From NCBI GenBank assembly GCA_916048095.2, contig OU696578.1, forward strand, positions 1,210,798-1,274,797: a DNA stretch of 64,000 nucleotides. The letters run 5' to 3'. How positions within the stretch are numbered: position 1 is the stretch's first letter; each line of letters opens with the position of its first letter. Below are positions 38,709-50,029 of the stretch, piece after piece. The notes beneath the pieces were generated by a model that saw nothing but the letters and a program-made list of their open reading frames with translations, was not told where the DNA came from and did no database searches. Both the position numbers and the translations under genes were made by a program. The DNA comes from Sacculina carcini. Taxonomy: Eukaryota; Arthropoda; Thecostraca; Sacculinidae.

Positions 38709-40893
38709 TATGCTTATATGTGTATGAGTACAATATTTGCCAAACACTGGCAAGGAGCCCTTACAAGCATAACACAACACAACACGCCTCCAAACACACA
38801 GGCGCAATACTCAGGTAGGCTTCAACAGCGCTGCGGTTATGAACGCAATGAATTCAGACAGCGCAACTGAGGCTGGTCGAAGAGCGATGATCGCTGTCGG
38901 AATCGCAGCGGGAAATACACACACACACACACACACGAACTGGCAGAGGAATTGCCGAATGGTAAGCAGGTAGAGGTGGAGAACAGGTACGTGATACCAT
39001 TCCGTCAGATCGACCTCTCAAGCGCAGTCGAAGAGAAAGAGGAGATACACACACACACAGCGAGAGAGAATAGAGACGAATAGGCAATGAGATGGAAGGA
39101 AGACAGATATACACTGTGTGTGTGTGTGTGGATCCAAGTCAGTACTGAAAAATTCACACAACACATCCGACTATTGACCGGCATCGTAGATCCATACAGA
39201 ATGCCAACTCCAGTAGGGTTCGGCTTTTGGAAGTGGCCTCCAGTAATAAGCTCATGATGTTCACTAGTTTTCACAGAGAGCAAGAGTGTAGTATTAAGCT
39301 TGAGACGAGTCTATGTCCAAGAGTAAAGTGTAAAATATAGACAGGAATACATAGGATAGATGGTTCGTTCGAACACGAGATATCCAAGAAGAAAACCAAA
39401 ATCGCTGAAATGACCCCCAGATTGTAAGGAATCTAGGCGCCATACCAGACAGGTACTGATAATTACTGCTAAACTACACCAGTAATTCAACTAGCAGCGA
39501 TCAATATGGAAGAATAATAGAGGAATTGCAATAGCCGAATTGTAATTATATGTTTGAATGACTGCAAAACCATGAAACATGAATGAATTATCCCTGAAAA
39601 CCCCAAGCCAAATAACTTTCCTGTGGTGTTTAGCTTTTTAATCTGAAAAAAAATTGAATATTCTTCGAGCAATAAAGTAATACTCTTTGAGTAATGTAAG
39701 TAATACTCTTTAAGTAATGGCTCAAACGATATTCAAATACACGGTTCGAGAAATAGCTGACCTTTTAAAACCTGGTCTAATCATGTGGTATTTTTCATCT
39801 TGAGTTTTGCTAAAACATTGAAAAGCATAAGAAAGGCGAGAGATTATTTGAACAGAATTAGGAAAAGGTGGCCATTATACTGGCCGAAAAACGGTGACAC
39901 TAACAAGATACTTGATCCCTTCCAAGACGAGATATATAATATTTCAGCCAGCCAAGATGAGATGAAATAACAACCCTGTGGACATGATCAGTGTTCATTA
40001 TCAGGCTTCTGTCACAATCAAGCTGATACAGTTATTTACTAAATTTCATTTATGCTGTTATATGCAGGCAGCTTAAGGCAGGTATGTTTCAAAATGCAAA
40101 TAGCTCTTACTTCATGGCGGTACCCGCACTATACATAGCAGGCATTCTTATACAGGCATGTGCATATGTGTGTGTGAGTGTGTGTGTGAGTGTGTGTGTA
40201 GGTGAGCGAGAGGTAATCAACAGGTGTACTGTGGCTATTGATCGCCTCGTTAGTCTCAGCCAACATACCTCCTCAGCTCTGTTGGCAAGAGCACATCTCT
40301 CTCTCACTCTCTCTCTCTCTGCAACGGCTGTGTGCAGAAGCACGTCCAGAAAAGATGGGAAAAAGTTGCGAAGTCTGAGCGTTGGCGATGTAGTCATTTG
40401 CGGCGAACGGAAAGCGAAAAAAAGCCGAATGCAATTTAAAAAGCACAACAGGTGTTCTGTGCGAATACATTCCACTGACGGGTTTTTGCTCAAAGACATC
40501 CCAAAGACAAAGGTAGACACAGGTGCTCAAACTGTGCATATGCATTGAAATTGTATGCGATCACTACAGTGGCGGCACCAAGGGGAAGGGGGGCGGGTTG
40601 GAGGGGCTGAAGATCCTGATCATGAACACTTCGAGTGTAGTTCCTCATGTTTCGTTAAGCCCCCACATTTTTCCCTTAGCCTCCACAGGAAAAATCCTGG
40701 CGACACCACTGAATCACTACCAGTTGAAGGACATTTTTCACTAGTAGAATAAGGCACAATGTCAAGCAAACGCAATATTTCTGACGCAATATTTCTTTTC
40801 TGACGCAATGATCTTTGTTCGCAGGGCAGGTAAAAATGTCAAAGGCAACGGAAATCAAAGGAATTCCGAACCTAGAGACATCGCAGTTTGTCC

Positions 40894-40924
<31 letters not shown>

Positions 40925-42543
40925 AGTTTCAGTCCTTTACACACTGGTTTTATGGAGGACGTTATAAAGAAGGAGTGTCGGGTTGCTTGGCCTTTCTGAG
41001 CAGACTGGAACAATGTGTCGGCATGGATGCTCAGTTAGTGTGTATATACAGAACACCAACAAGAAGAGAGGCAAGGATAGTTGGAAGTAATGGGGACAGG
41101 CACGGGATGGTGAAATTTATCACTTCTGCGCAATGCCAGTCGTGGACGAATTCCTACTGTAACGACAGTTTTGAAGACACAGAAAGTAGGACAAGCTTGA
41201 AAGACCATCCAATACCTATTCCCCGACATAAAAACGTGGACATACATTGCATACAGAATGTTTCATGGCTGCACGAAGAGCACAACACCAAAACTGCACC
41301 TATACGATATTGAAATCGACCGCATCAAAGTTGATACATAGACAACTTTTGAACGCACAAAGAAACATACGTAGAAGAGCATAATCAGAGGTGTTATGAA
41401 TCTGGCAGCGTCATTTCGTTGAAGAAAACACACGTTCCACAAATATGCAGATCCGTATAACATTAACACATTCAGCAACTTTGTCAGCAGATAAACAAAT
41501 ATAGTATGTCTAGAATGAATTCTGGTCAGAGAACAGGGAATGATACAGTGAAATGTCATCGCTGAAATGCAGAGCACAGGTGTAGAAACAAAGATGAAGC
41601 AGATGGCGAAGATGGTCTCACCTTTTTAGCATCATTATTGTTGTCTGCGACTATGGATCCGTTGGTTGGATCGACGCCAGTCGCCAGAAAATCTTCAGTA
41701 CCTCGCTGTAACCAAACACAAATAGTCGAATATACGAATTTAGGATGAAACTGTCACAATTCCACACTCCCTTCTCTGCTGCTATCTGATCGCAATAAGT
41801 CACACACGCACAATACACAATTCAGACCCAAAAGAAGAGCTCTAGTTTTACATGGATCGAAACCTAGAAAACCTAATACGCCTAATACTCTGGCTAAGAT
41901 CATATTGAATTAAACGTATTCGTGCTAGACTTCTGAGAAAAGTAGGCTGTCTTCATTGAAATCCAATAGGAGCTGGGATATTACGCCTAGAGTGCGTTTA
42001 GTCTAGCTTCAGTCCGGCTCTATCTTTCTTTCCGAACTAACCTAGCCCAACCAACCTAACCTTACACAACAAAGACAGACGAAGATGATTTGGACTGAAG
42101 CGGGACATACGAGCACGAGTCAAACCCTGGTAACCATGGGAAAACTACTAGTCCAACAAACAAGATCGACTGTAACCAACAATTTGATTCTACATTCCCC
42201 GGAATACTAGCGAATATTAGCCTCAGTAAAAAACGATATTTTCTTTAATTTGATTAAGATAGCTTTAATTTTAAATATATTTTCGCTAATTTCGGGATGG
42301 ACACGTCAACTTTTTCGCCTTCGACTCCCGAACCGAACTTCACTGGCGACGGCTTTATTGCCGTTGAAACAACTGGTTTCCAAGGCATGCCAAGTGCACA
42401 CAGAACACAAACGAACGAGATGGACACACACACACGAGCGCAAAAATGGTCGGCCATGAAATTCAGGTTTTGTCGTGCACGCGAGCACCGCACAAACGGG
42501 ACAAGATGCAACAACGACACGTTGCAAAGCAGTACGATAATGG

Positions 42544-42574
<31 letters not shown>

Positions 42575-43737
42575 ATATAGACGATAATGCCAGTTGTTGC
42601 ATGGTGAAATTGTTGGTGCTTGCAATCAACAAACACGTCTGTATATACACACGCACAGACACACACAGACACAGACACAGACAGTCTACGTGTGCAGGTT
42701 TGTCGTCTGCAAATGAGCGAGTGCTTGTGTGTTAGTGGGTGCGCAAATGTTGGCTAATGCAAGCTAGCTGTACGTACGACTAAGACTAAGAAAATTGAGC
42801 GTTTAATTTGGAAAATGTGTGTGCATATGCAAGCGAAACGAACCTGATGTAGACACATCCTATCATACCAAGACCGAGACAATGACAAAGAAGAAATAAA
42901 CCATTCAAAACAATAATTTAAAATATCTACACTTTTCACCGACTCATTTTAATACAGGATTTTTTTTAATCAGCTCATGTTTTCATCTTTCAAATATTTG
43001 ATTTATTGTTGTTTGTTTTCATATTTCAAATACTTGTTTACCTTCTCTTTCTTCCAAGCTCTTTTGGGTGCATATCTTTTTATCCTTTTGGGTGAATGGG
43101 GCCACCGCAGGGTGGTAATAGTGTTTAAAACTAACAAACTATAGCATCAAACTATTGCACATATTTGTGCCTTATTAGCATTGATATAATTCATACTATA
43201 ATGAAACTTGTTCTTTTGGATAAACAAAACATTGGCAGACTGGTATTGACATTGAATCATATTTATTGTTCTTGATTGTTATTTATTACTTATTTATTAA
43301 TATTTATTCTTATTTATTGATGGCTGTTATTTACTGAATCACATATCTATTGTTGATTGTTATTATTTATTGAGGAACGTGGGCGGAGTGACATTATGGA
43401 TTGTTATCGGATGATGGTTTATTATTCATTGTTATTTATTTATTCTTTTCTTTCCCACTCTCTTTCCAGACTTTTTTCTTTTCGAACTCTCTTTCTCTCT
43501 GAATCTTTTGGGCGCTTCCGGTACATGGGGCCACCTTAGGGTGGTAATAGTGCTTGTACTCTTCCCATGCTACTGGATTTGCCTGTAATTAATAATAATA
43601 AAAATAAACACTGAATTGTTCAGCCTGTGAAATAGCTGTGACCATTAAGCCCACCATGGAAAAAATGGAGTAGAATTTTGAATTAGAATATGGGCATAAT
43701 GACAGGGATCTACGGTATATGATGATAATGTACTCGT

Positions 43738-43768
<31 letters not shown>

Positions 43769-46700
43769 AGCATTAGCCGGTGACAGTTGGTTGAACGTCG
43801 ACCGGGCATACATATGCCGTGCGTGTGTCTTTGTGGTGTCCTTCAGACAAGAGCGCGCGAGCGTGTGGTGCGGATGTGGCGATGGCGAGGGTGTGAGAGC
43901 ACAGAGTACTGGAGGAAATGAGGATGAAAAGAAAGAGAAAGGTGCGGAGGAAGAGTGGACGGGAGGATGGGAACCTGGGACCGGTCCGACGGCAGCTGTC
44001 GAGACACACACACACACACACGCACACATTCACAGGAGCATATACACACACACACACACATAAGCACACACCCACAAACACACACGGTTGAGAACAAAGC
44101 GGGCGGCCTCCAGCAAAGCCTAATTCTTCGTCCGCACTGTGAAAACTTGTATGTGTGTGTGTGTGTGTGTGTGCCCTTGGGGACGACACACACACACACA
44201 GCGCTCCACCCTATCTGCGGGACCAATCGATGTGGCCCTCACGCAGCTAACGGATAGCAGGGCAGCGGCGCAAAATCAACCGTCTTTCGGGCGACAAAAA
44301 ACAACGTATGCGGCGTCACTCAGCGACTCTCTCAACGAGCTAGCCAGCGAGCCGACCCGTCGGAAAACATTCCTCGGACAACCTCACAAAACACACACCC
44401 CGCAGCTCCACACATCCATACACTCATTCACACACACACGCACATCCAGACACACGAGGACGACCACAACCTCAGTATTCAGAGGAATGGTCGTTTGTCT
44501 TCCCAGGTGAACGTATATGCAAATTCCTTCAGTTTCCAGTGGTGTGTATACACGTGTGCTCAATCACACCGTGCGGGAATTTCACAGCGTCAGTCAGAGA
44601 CCAAACATCAGCTAGCACCAGAACAAAGCCCTTGAAGAGTCCCTTGAAGAGGGACTCGCAGGATTGTAGGCAGACTTCAAAGGACTTGTAGCCTACAAGT
44701 CCCTTGAAGAAGGACAGCAGATTCATAGTTAAGAGATGGTTAGTTCGGCCCCGGAATGTTAAGATAGATTGAAGAAACTCAGCCCAACATTTTCAACCAC
44801 CATATTTTGTGATGCCACGCAGATCAGTGAATTTCAATTGTTAGCGGACAAAATATCAACGTTGGTGCAAAGAAAAAAATTAATGTGGATCAAAGGTGTC
44901 AAAGAAGTGAAATAGAGAGAGAACAAGACAGATTAATTGTTTCTTGAAACGAAATTCCCTAGCACCTCTTTGTCAAGATGATTAGTTAAGGGAGACCACA
45001 TAATGATGAGCCAGTAAAAAGCAAGGTGAACAACACCACGTTGATCCAAGCATCCAAGCCAACGTAACCGACTCGCATTCATGTCACAACATGCAGACGA
45101 TGAATCACACCGCCCATATAAAGAGTGATGATAGAACCGTATGCACTCGAGGGCGCAGAGTTCTAGTGTTCCAGCTTGTGGAGAGATAAGCTAGGAACCG
45201 AGTGATTACCGAGTGACGGTCCAACCGTTCACCACGGGCTAAATTCACCCGATCTTGTCGTACCAGTGAATGGTCACCTGAATTCTCCCGCTGAATATTT
45301 CAGCATGCCTGCTTGGTGCTCACAAACTAGAGTGTAGCCTGGATATAAGAGTACTGTCGGGAGTGGAGAAAAAGTCTACTATATCCGGGGAAAATTACAC
45401 GTAAAGTATAGAAGAAGGGCCCGAAAAAATACCCTCTTATAACCGGGGTTCTCTTATATCCGGGGAACACTGTGGTACGCCAATGTACTGACTTACAGTA
45501 AACAGTACAAACAGATTGTGTGTTGCTGGTGTTTTTGAATGACCTTGCTGGCTCTAATCAGAAGTGGAAAAGTCCTTTCCGAAGCAGTTCGCAAAAAGAG
45601 CAGAAGAAACAAACGCTGAATGTACAAAATTACGGTAGACGACAGGAAGGTCATTTAGTCGTGGTAGCCGGCGTCATACAGAGAGCACACTCCAAAAAAC
45701 GGTACGATATGACGAACGCTTATGATGCTTGACTCACCTGGCGCAATGCAGCGCAGATTCCACCGATGAAAGGCATATTCGCAACCTTGACCGGGCTACT
45801 TTCACTGGAGGGCATTACTAACTCACAATGGCATTCCTTCTACTCGCTTCCAATGCCCGCACACACATACACACACACACGCAATGCTGAACTAAAATTG
45901 CCAAGCTGGACATATAATAAAGAGACACAAGAAGGCGCACGAATAAGGGCGTTCAGATTGCTCTACAGCATCCAAGAGCACGATGTAATTTGCGTATTAT
46001 TCGTCAAACAGCTCTGGCTAACGAAAAAACAATTGCGGAATCATGCAATGTATAAGATACGCTTTGTCAAAATTCAATTGGAAAATGCGTTATTTGTGAA
46101 AAGTAGCTGAAATGCTGAAACTGTTTGTTAGCGCCGGCTCAGACTCACCATGGTGGCAATATAGTCGAGAACCTCCAGGTTGAAAGCGAGAGCGTTTGAG
46201 ATAGACAGCACGAGAATTCAGCCGATTTGCAAACGTAGAACAGAGACAAGCTGTCTTCCAGCTGTCTGGAGCCAGCACAGATCCACTCAACAACAGACTC
46301 ACTAACAGAATGAGCACGGCTCCGGGAAGCTGTGACGAACGTTGTGAATGGCTGCCGACGCTATGGTGGCGCTGCTGGGTGTATGTATGTCTGTCTGTGT
46401 GTGTCCGTGTGTCCGTGTGTGTGTGTGTGTATCTAGCCTGCGCACGAGTGCTCCGTGGTCTCACCCATGTATATATTGATCACGACATCAACAGGTGAAG
46501 GATCAGGTAACACTGACACTACATAGCACGTCCTGCATACAGACTCTTCGCTGGCGAGAAAATCGCTTCGCTGTGCCATGAGAAGCCTGCATGCTTTTAC
46601 TGCCCTTTTGCAGTATATAGGCAATACACAATATAACATGCAGAAAAACTAAAAAGGAAGAACACTGCATCTTACCACGCTGCTTAGATGTTCTCATACG

Positions 46701-48490
46701 CATAAGCAACATTGTATATCACTCATAACTTTGGATAAATTCTGTTTTGTCACACGCTTTTTTAATCACTTCAAATTTCAGCGTTGAAAAATTTAAATTT
46801 GAGATAGAAAACCTCAAAGACTGAAGCAGTCACTAATTGAGATCAGAAAGTCATGAACAAATGAAATTCTGGCAAAAACGTTCTCTGAAAATTATGAACA
46901 TTCGCTTGAAACATTGCAAATATAAACTTTTGTACTCGATATTAATTGATTGTGTACGAAATAAAATGAAATCAAAGGAAAATATATTGATAAATACATT
47001 GATATTGTAAAACTGAAATAAAAGGAAATTAAACTAACTGCAAAATGACAGAAACGTGGACAAAATTATCTAAAAGATTAAAGACAATTGAAAATGAGGA
47101 AATTAAACTGAGATAGTATTTTTTAATTTGTTGTCTCTAACACACCTAATACATTTTACCCAATAAATGGTATATGGCATAATATTAGATTAGATTCTCT
47201 ACAGAAATAAAATAAAATGGTAGAAATTGCCCCAATATTTCAGAAGTTATAAGCGTGCAAAAGCGTTACTCAATGTGCAAAAAACTGACTTCGCTTGTTA
47301 TTGCCTACAAATGAGATCTTGTTCACAATCCGGCTATATCCAACAGGAGTGAGAAATATGTTCCTGTTGGCCAATTGCTCGATTAATCTTCACGGCAAAA
47401 TATGCGTTCATCCATATTTCCAGAGTGCGATAATTTGAATAGATGAAACTGGATGTCGTCCGTTGAATTTGTCAAATGAATCCTTGTGTGCTGGTAGCAC
47501 CGAGTTAATGGTTAATTACCATATAACAATTGCCATATCTAATTTTTAATCAAAGATCAAATATAAGCTAGAAAATCTTGTAATCTGAATGAATTGTTCA
47601 AAGCTGGGTAGTTCTCCCGTAGCTCGATTCAATTTAGCTTAGATTAATCTGGGATGTTGGAAATGGAAAAATAATATTGGCACGATGCCAATATACCAAG
47701 AAGAATTAATAAGGCTAAATATTTTTGTCACACGAGAAAATGCTGCCCGTTCAGACACACATGCTGATTGCATTGTTTAATTCGAATTGCAATAATGTGT
47801 AATCTTATCATTTTGCCACAATAGCGGAACAAAATCTCGAACACAGCATAAACTAAACTCAAAAACTTATTAAAAATTTAAAAATGTCAAAATATTTGAT
47901 AATGTTTTCAGCAATTTATTAATTTACGGTTGATTAATATTGGTTTAGAATTAATAATAATAATAGGTAATTGAATAATTTAGCATTAAATATATTATAC
48001 ATGTTATACGTATATAAAAATTTAAAATGCAAAATTAAAAATGCACAAATTATAAATTACTTATGCATGTACATATATTTTAGGGTTTCATAAAAACGTA
48101 CGCCAAATTTGAACAGAAACAAATAGAGAGGTGTAAGAAGATAAAAAAACGGATGAAAACGCAAATATAAATACAAAATATACCGAGAGAAAAAGACACA
48201 GTAGAGAGGCTATTTCGTTAAAAGTCCTGTGACGTTGACTCTCCGAAATTTATAAAAATCCACTGCAGTTTTCGGTGAGCACAAAACACCAGCCAACATC
48301 AGCTGTGTTATTTTTCTAAAGTGTGCATTTAAAGGATAATTGAAGCCGGTAGATTATTTGCTACCTGCATCAGTGAATACATGGCGGCCACATCCATGCC
48401 ATTGACCATCTCCAGAGGATTCATCATGACAGGATGAACCAAACCTGCCGCCGCTAGAACCAGCTCGTCTACTGCAGGTCTTTTCATCAT
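25448..48490 (-). CDS. PTBP: Polypyrimidine tract-binding protein (four RRMs)
   Basis: Fourteen exons, about 570 aa (human PTBP1 557): 48490-48365, 41705-41622, 38186-38049, 34569-34423, 33589-33452, 31753-31643, 30701-30539, 30048-29962, 29382-29258, 28400-28367, 27655-27563, 27121-26827, 26299-26197, 25516-25448 (TGA). All phases agree. RRM1 has [19 protein letters not shown] and [13 protein letters not shown]; the linker has [15 protein letters not shown]2 has [41 protein letters not shown] Gly/Pro-rich linker leads to RRM3 ([30 protein letters not shown]) and RRM4 ([30 protein letters not shown]), ending [11 protein letters not shown]. It is a nuclear regulator of splicing that binds UCUU/CU-rich RNA. 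The last 13 exons are firm. The first coding exon (start [10 protein letters not shown]) is chosen because it has an ATG, a good donor and matching phase; alternatives are at 45738 and 46149. Exon 10 is 34 nt and frame-breaking if skipped. Confidence 0.93.
25855..26145. mobile_element. hAT-like MITE, cttctta family
   Basis: The ends acagggcttcttaacat and ggctaagaactcctgat are inverted repeats of the common hAT type, enclosing about 290 bp. An inverted relative lies at 9325-9620. It is in the last PTBP intron, next to exon 13. Confidence 0.7.
26452..26735. mobile_element. Pogo/Tigger-like MITE
   Basis: The ends taccatatttacccatgtat and atacacgaaaaatacggta are inverted repeats, with TA at both borders; the subterminal gtataagatcc and ggatctcttatac also pair. 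This is typical of short Tc1/mariner-pogo elements. It lies in PTBP intron 12, just downstream of exon 12. Confidence 0.7.
27752..28072. mobile_element. Pogo/Tigger-like MITE
   Basis: The ends ccgtcttttcaggtgtataag and cttatacatgtgaaaaaacg are inverted repeats, related to those at 26452-26735. A short internal palindrome (atatctgatgatgaaatat and its inverse, about 27923-27960) is also seen. It lies in PTBP intron 10. Confidence 0.65.
28320..28366 (-). promoter_or_regulatory. PTBP: CU-rich element next to the 34-nt PTBP exon
   Basis: On the sense strand the donor of exon 10 is followed by GTACGTCTTTC and then ATATCTCTCTCTCTCTCT with ATCTGTCTGTCG. UCUU and CUCUCU are the classic PTB-binding motifs. 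Placement directly after the cassette exon suggests binding by the gene's own product to promote skipping. This is inferred from motif and position only. Confidence 0.6.
28367..28400 (-). CDS. PTBP: PTBP exon 10, 34-nt cassette exon
   Basis: The exon encodes [11 protein letters not shown] plus the first base of a Gly codon, matching the RVTPQSLFILFG segment at the start of RRM3 in mammalian PTBP1. The acceptor is GGCTTAG and the donor GTACGT. At 34 nt it is the same length as the mammalian autoregulated exon. Joining exon 9 directly to exon 11 would shift the frame and reach TGA at the ninth codon of exon 11, so skipping would give a transcript marked for nonsense-mediated decay. Confidence 0.85.
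29095..29218 (+). mobile_element. gcgcttccggtac family 3' end, copy 3
   Basis: Contains aggccaccgcagggtggtaa, tagtgcacttgcactcttcc and catgctactgaacttgtctg followed by a (taat)n tail. It lies in PTBP intron 9, ending about 40 bp from exon 9. Confidence 0.65.
29762..29945. repeat. (ATA/ATC)n trinucleotide-rich tract, PTBP intron 8
   Basis: An array of ataataatcataacaataat type, about 180 bp, ending about 15 bp from PTBP exon 8 (exon end 29962). It lies just past the donor on the sense strand. Confidence 0.85.
30360..30531. repeat. (GTGA)n / gtgaatgag array at the exon 7 donor
   Basis: About 170 bp of gagtgagtgaatgagtgagt. On the PTBP sense strand it is (TCAC/CATT)n and starts within about 10 nt of the donor of exon 7 (exon end 30539). 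The repeat therefore forms the first part of the intron. Confidence 0.9.
31225..31632. repeat. Minisatellite ggtggtaacatagtggtaata at the exon 6 donor
   Basis: About 400 bp of imperfect units of 20-23 bp. On the sense strand it begins roughly 10 nt after the donor of PTBP exon 6 (exon end 31643), like the array after exon 7. The Tyr/His/Thr-rich reading frames on the - strand are repeat translations. Confidence 0.9.
32220..32460 (+). mobile_element. gcgcttccggtac family, copy 4 (longer)
   Basis: Runs from tattgaggaacgtgggcgga through ttctctctgaatcttttgg to aggtggtaatagtgc-type core and taatgataataa tail. The same longer arrangement is present at 43360-43615, so the family body extends at least 240 bp upstream of the conserved 3' end. 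Confidence 0.65.
33968..34316. mobile_element. hAT-like MITE with gtggttcccaacct ends
   Basis: The ends cggtggttcccaacctt and ccaggttgggaaccactg are inverted repeats enclosing about 345 bp. It contains a short CA/CG tract. It lies in PTBP intron 4, 107 bp from exon 4. Confidence 0.8.
34640..34748. mobile_element. Small MITE, acgtttagtctggctt family
   Basis: About 105 bp with ends ctaggggacgtttagtctgg and agaccaaacgtaccctag as inverted repeats. Related decayed copies are at about 10605-10695 and 41990-42075 (tttagtctagcttcagtccg). Confidence 0.65.
35566..35822. mobile_element. hAT-like MITE, ggttcttaacc family, copy 4 (best ends)
   Basis: The ends tggttcttaacctgtgagga and aaaaaaggttaagaacca form clear inverted repeats. 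The core taaaggtcggatagaacagg and gtttttatcaattcaaattc is shared with the copies at 6745, 18812, 19659, 37614 and 62365. Confidence 0.85.
35925..36280 (-). mobile_element. tRNA-Val-derived SINE, copy 3 (full length)
   Basis: Read on the - strand from 36280 it starts GGACTCCGTGGTGCAG, has the A-box-like TGGTGCAGTTGTTAGCAC, an anticodon-like CCGCCTCACAAGCGG and a B-box GGTTCAAAACC. The anticodon position reads CAC (Val). The body then matches the other copies and ends in TTTAACCTTTATTTAACCTTT. Confidence 0.85.
36450..36770. mobile_element. G/C-run MITE with internal 30-bp repeats
   Basis: The ends catagccgtagcaacc and cgcaacggctctg are imperfect inverted repeats. Inside, ccccaagtgttgccttcggg is repeated three times in tandem at 36655-36735. 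The small Ala/Gly reading frame here is a by-product. Confidence 0.55.
37007..37260. repeat. (GT)n and (CA)n pair, PTBP intron 3
   Basis: A (GT)n run at 37007-37100 and a (CA)n run at 37140-37256 lie about 40 bp apart. They are mutual complements and would form one long hairpin in the transcript. Confidence 0.9.
37614..37876. mobile_element. hAT-like MITE, ggttcttaacc family, copy 5 (inverted)
   Basis: The ends cagtggttctcaacctttt and caggttaaaaaccacta. The flanks tgttaaat and ctttaaat match 6 of 8, consistent with a decayed 8-bp target duplication. Confidence 0.85.
38205..38290. repeat. (AT)43 microsatellite at the PTBP exon 3 acceptor
   Basis: A perfect AT run of about 86 bp, separated from exon 3 (start 38186) only by GTGTGTGTGTATGTGCAG on the sense strand. 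It occupies the usual branch-point region. Confidence 0.95.
40567..40711. mobile_element. hAT-like MITE, cagtggcggc family, 145 bp with TSD
   Basis: The ends cagtggcggcaccaagggg and ctggcgacaccactg are inverted repeats. The flanks gatcacta (40559-40566) and aatcacta (40712-40719) match 7 of 8, a hAT-type 8-bp target duplication. It lies in PTBP intron 2. Confidence 0.85.
42530..42690. repeat. CA microsatellite cluster, PTBP intron 1
   Basis: Pure CA at 42543-42572 and (CACAGA)n at 42645-42682. Reading frames on both strands around 42250-42660 look partly coding-like but match nothing I recognise. Confidence 0.7.
43055..43615 (+). mobile_element. gcgcttccggtac family, copies 5 and 6
   Basis: A partial copy at 43055-43125 (ttttgggtgaatggggccac, cagggtggtaatagtg) is followed by a longer one at 43360-43615 that matches 32220-32460 and ends in (taata)n. 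Nested or repeated insertion is likely. Confidence 0.65.
44230..44395 (+). other. Coding-like stretch of unknown nature
   Basis: Within the first PTBP intron there is a GC-richer, repeat-free stretch open on the + strand (for example [20 protein letters not shown]). No domain is recognised, and flanking CA tracts extend the frame artificially. It could be a PTBP 5' non-coding exon on the other strand, a lost exon, or chance. Confidence 0.2.
45738..45804 (-). other. PTBP: Candidate alternative first exon of PTBP (a)
   Basis: On the sense strand, after CCTCCAG, the frame is open and ATG at 45776 starts [13 protein letters not shown], followed by the strong donor CAG|GTGAGTC. It ends in phase 0, as needed for exon 2 ([10 protein letters not shown]). 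It could replace the exon at 48490 as the protein start. Confidence 0.4.
46149..46260 (-). other. PTBP: Candidate alternative first exon of PTBP (b)
   Basis: The sense strand reads ATTGCCACCATG directly followed by the donor GTGAGTCTG. The ATG has an ideal Kozak context and ends in phase 0, so spliced to exon 2 it would give [11 protein letters not shown]. The upstream limit is unknown. The region 46300-46480 is comparatively CpG-rich and could be a promoter. Confidence 0.4.
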
Positions 48491-48499
48491 GACCTTCAC

Positions 48500-49066
48500 C
48501 TGACGAGAAACAGAAGCATAAAACACAAACACACACACACATTTGGACAGGCTGAAAAAGTTAGGTTTGCCAACACTAAAAGATAGAGAAAACTTAGATA
48601 GATAGAGCGTTAGAGATTATATATTAGATAGAGCGTTAGAGAAGAGTTGATTACAGTTTTTATAGATGTCTTAATGGACCAGTTGAAAAAACGTCAGCTG
48701 TTTGAATGTTCCAGAAGTCTCCCAGAAGTCTTCATTTTTGGCCGAGAAAAGCGCAGGGTATAAAAGGACGTGAATAAATATAGTTTACCAAATAGAGCTG
48801 AATTGGAAAGCTGGAATAAATAACCCAGCGACAATCTTCATCAATCAATAACAAGCATTTTCAAGATGAAATACAACTGGAAGGCGGGAGTCACGAGCCT
48901 GTCTGACTCATTACTGTGGTTATGGAATAAAACGACCTTTACCCGCACAATAATGTTTGAATTCAACCTGAAACACATCTCCAGCTTATATCCTTCGTAG
49001 GCAAGATAAACATAGATCAGAAAAAACAATGTTGAAAAAATGAAAATGTGCAAAAGTTATTGTATT

Positions 49067-49097
<31 letters not shown>

Positions 49098-49751
49098 ATC
49101 TGTTTGTTGATCAAGATGCATGGATATTGCAGTCGTGTGTAATTAATAATATTCAAACTTTTCGCATTTCATATTGTTCATTGATTTAAATAATAATATT
49201 GATAATATTAATAGTAATAATATTGAATCTTACCATACAAGCACCGAAATTATACAAAATTATCTACAAAATTACGAATTGAACCACTAATTTATTTAAG
49301 GAAAAATATGCGATATTACATTTGAGCCGAAATTAAGGACAAATTAAAAGACCAAAGAAAACATTAATTGGAATTACAGCAATTAAAAAGAGATGCTGTG
49401 AAATTAAAAACCGAATTTCATGATCTTCAACCGACGGTAATTAATGTTTTGTGATAATGAAATTTTAGTTATGAAACAAGATTGTATTTCTGGCTACTAA
49501 TTGTAATCGTTATATTTTGTGAAATCCTGTTCGTGTAATTTGTTTGCCAGAACTGTAGGTAATAGTTCCATGTCATCTTGCAACGAAAAAGTGAAAAAAT
49601 AATAAAACAGTAATTATTAATAAGATTGAGTTACGAGCTACGGAAATAATTCATTCCAGATACGTGTCCGTAAGTCGTAACAATAAAAAACAATACACCT
49701 TTCGTATGCAATAAGCACATTTTTATATTCATGTATTTCAACAGTATTGAG
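48500..49751. other. PTBP upstream region, no gene seen
   Basis: AT-rich sequence with a short (TGTC)n run at 49071-49100. The acceptor CTCGTCAG just before 48499 implies at least one further 5' non-coding PTBP exon upstream, which I could not locate. Confidence 0.5.
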
Positions 49752-50029
49752 TAGAGTTGGGAATTCCATGTGATAACTTTTGGCGTTTCATGTTTTTATT
49801 ATGTGACGAAAAATGCCAAAATATGTTGTCAAAAGTCTCAAAATATGTTATTAATTTTTAGTATAATATGCGAATTTTCCACTATCTCGTAGATTATTTG
49901 CATTTTATGCATGTATTCTGCGACATGTATTCTATTGGGCTGTCACCCTTAGAGAGGCTAATTTTCGTAGCACGTGGCAACATATTTACCTTGGTTGTAC
50001 CCCTCCGATTAGGTAGGGGTGCAGTGGCA

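Noticed and set aside
40084..40548. 154-codon + strand frame in PTBP intron 2
   Set aside because: It includes a CT tract and TG repeats, no family is recognised, and no splice sites or neighbours support it.
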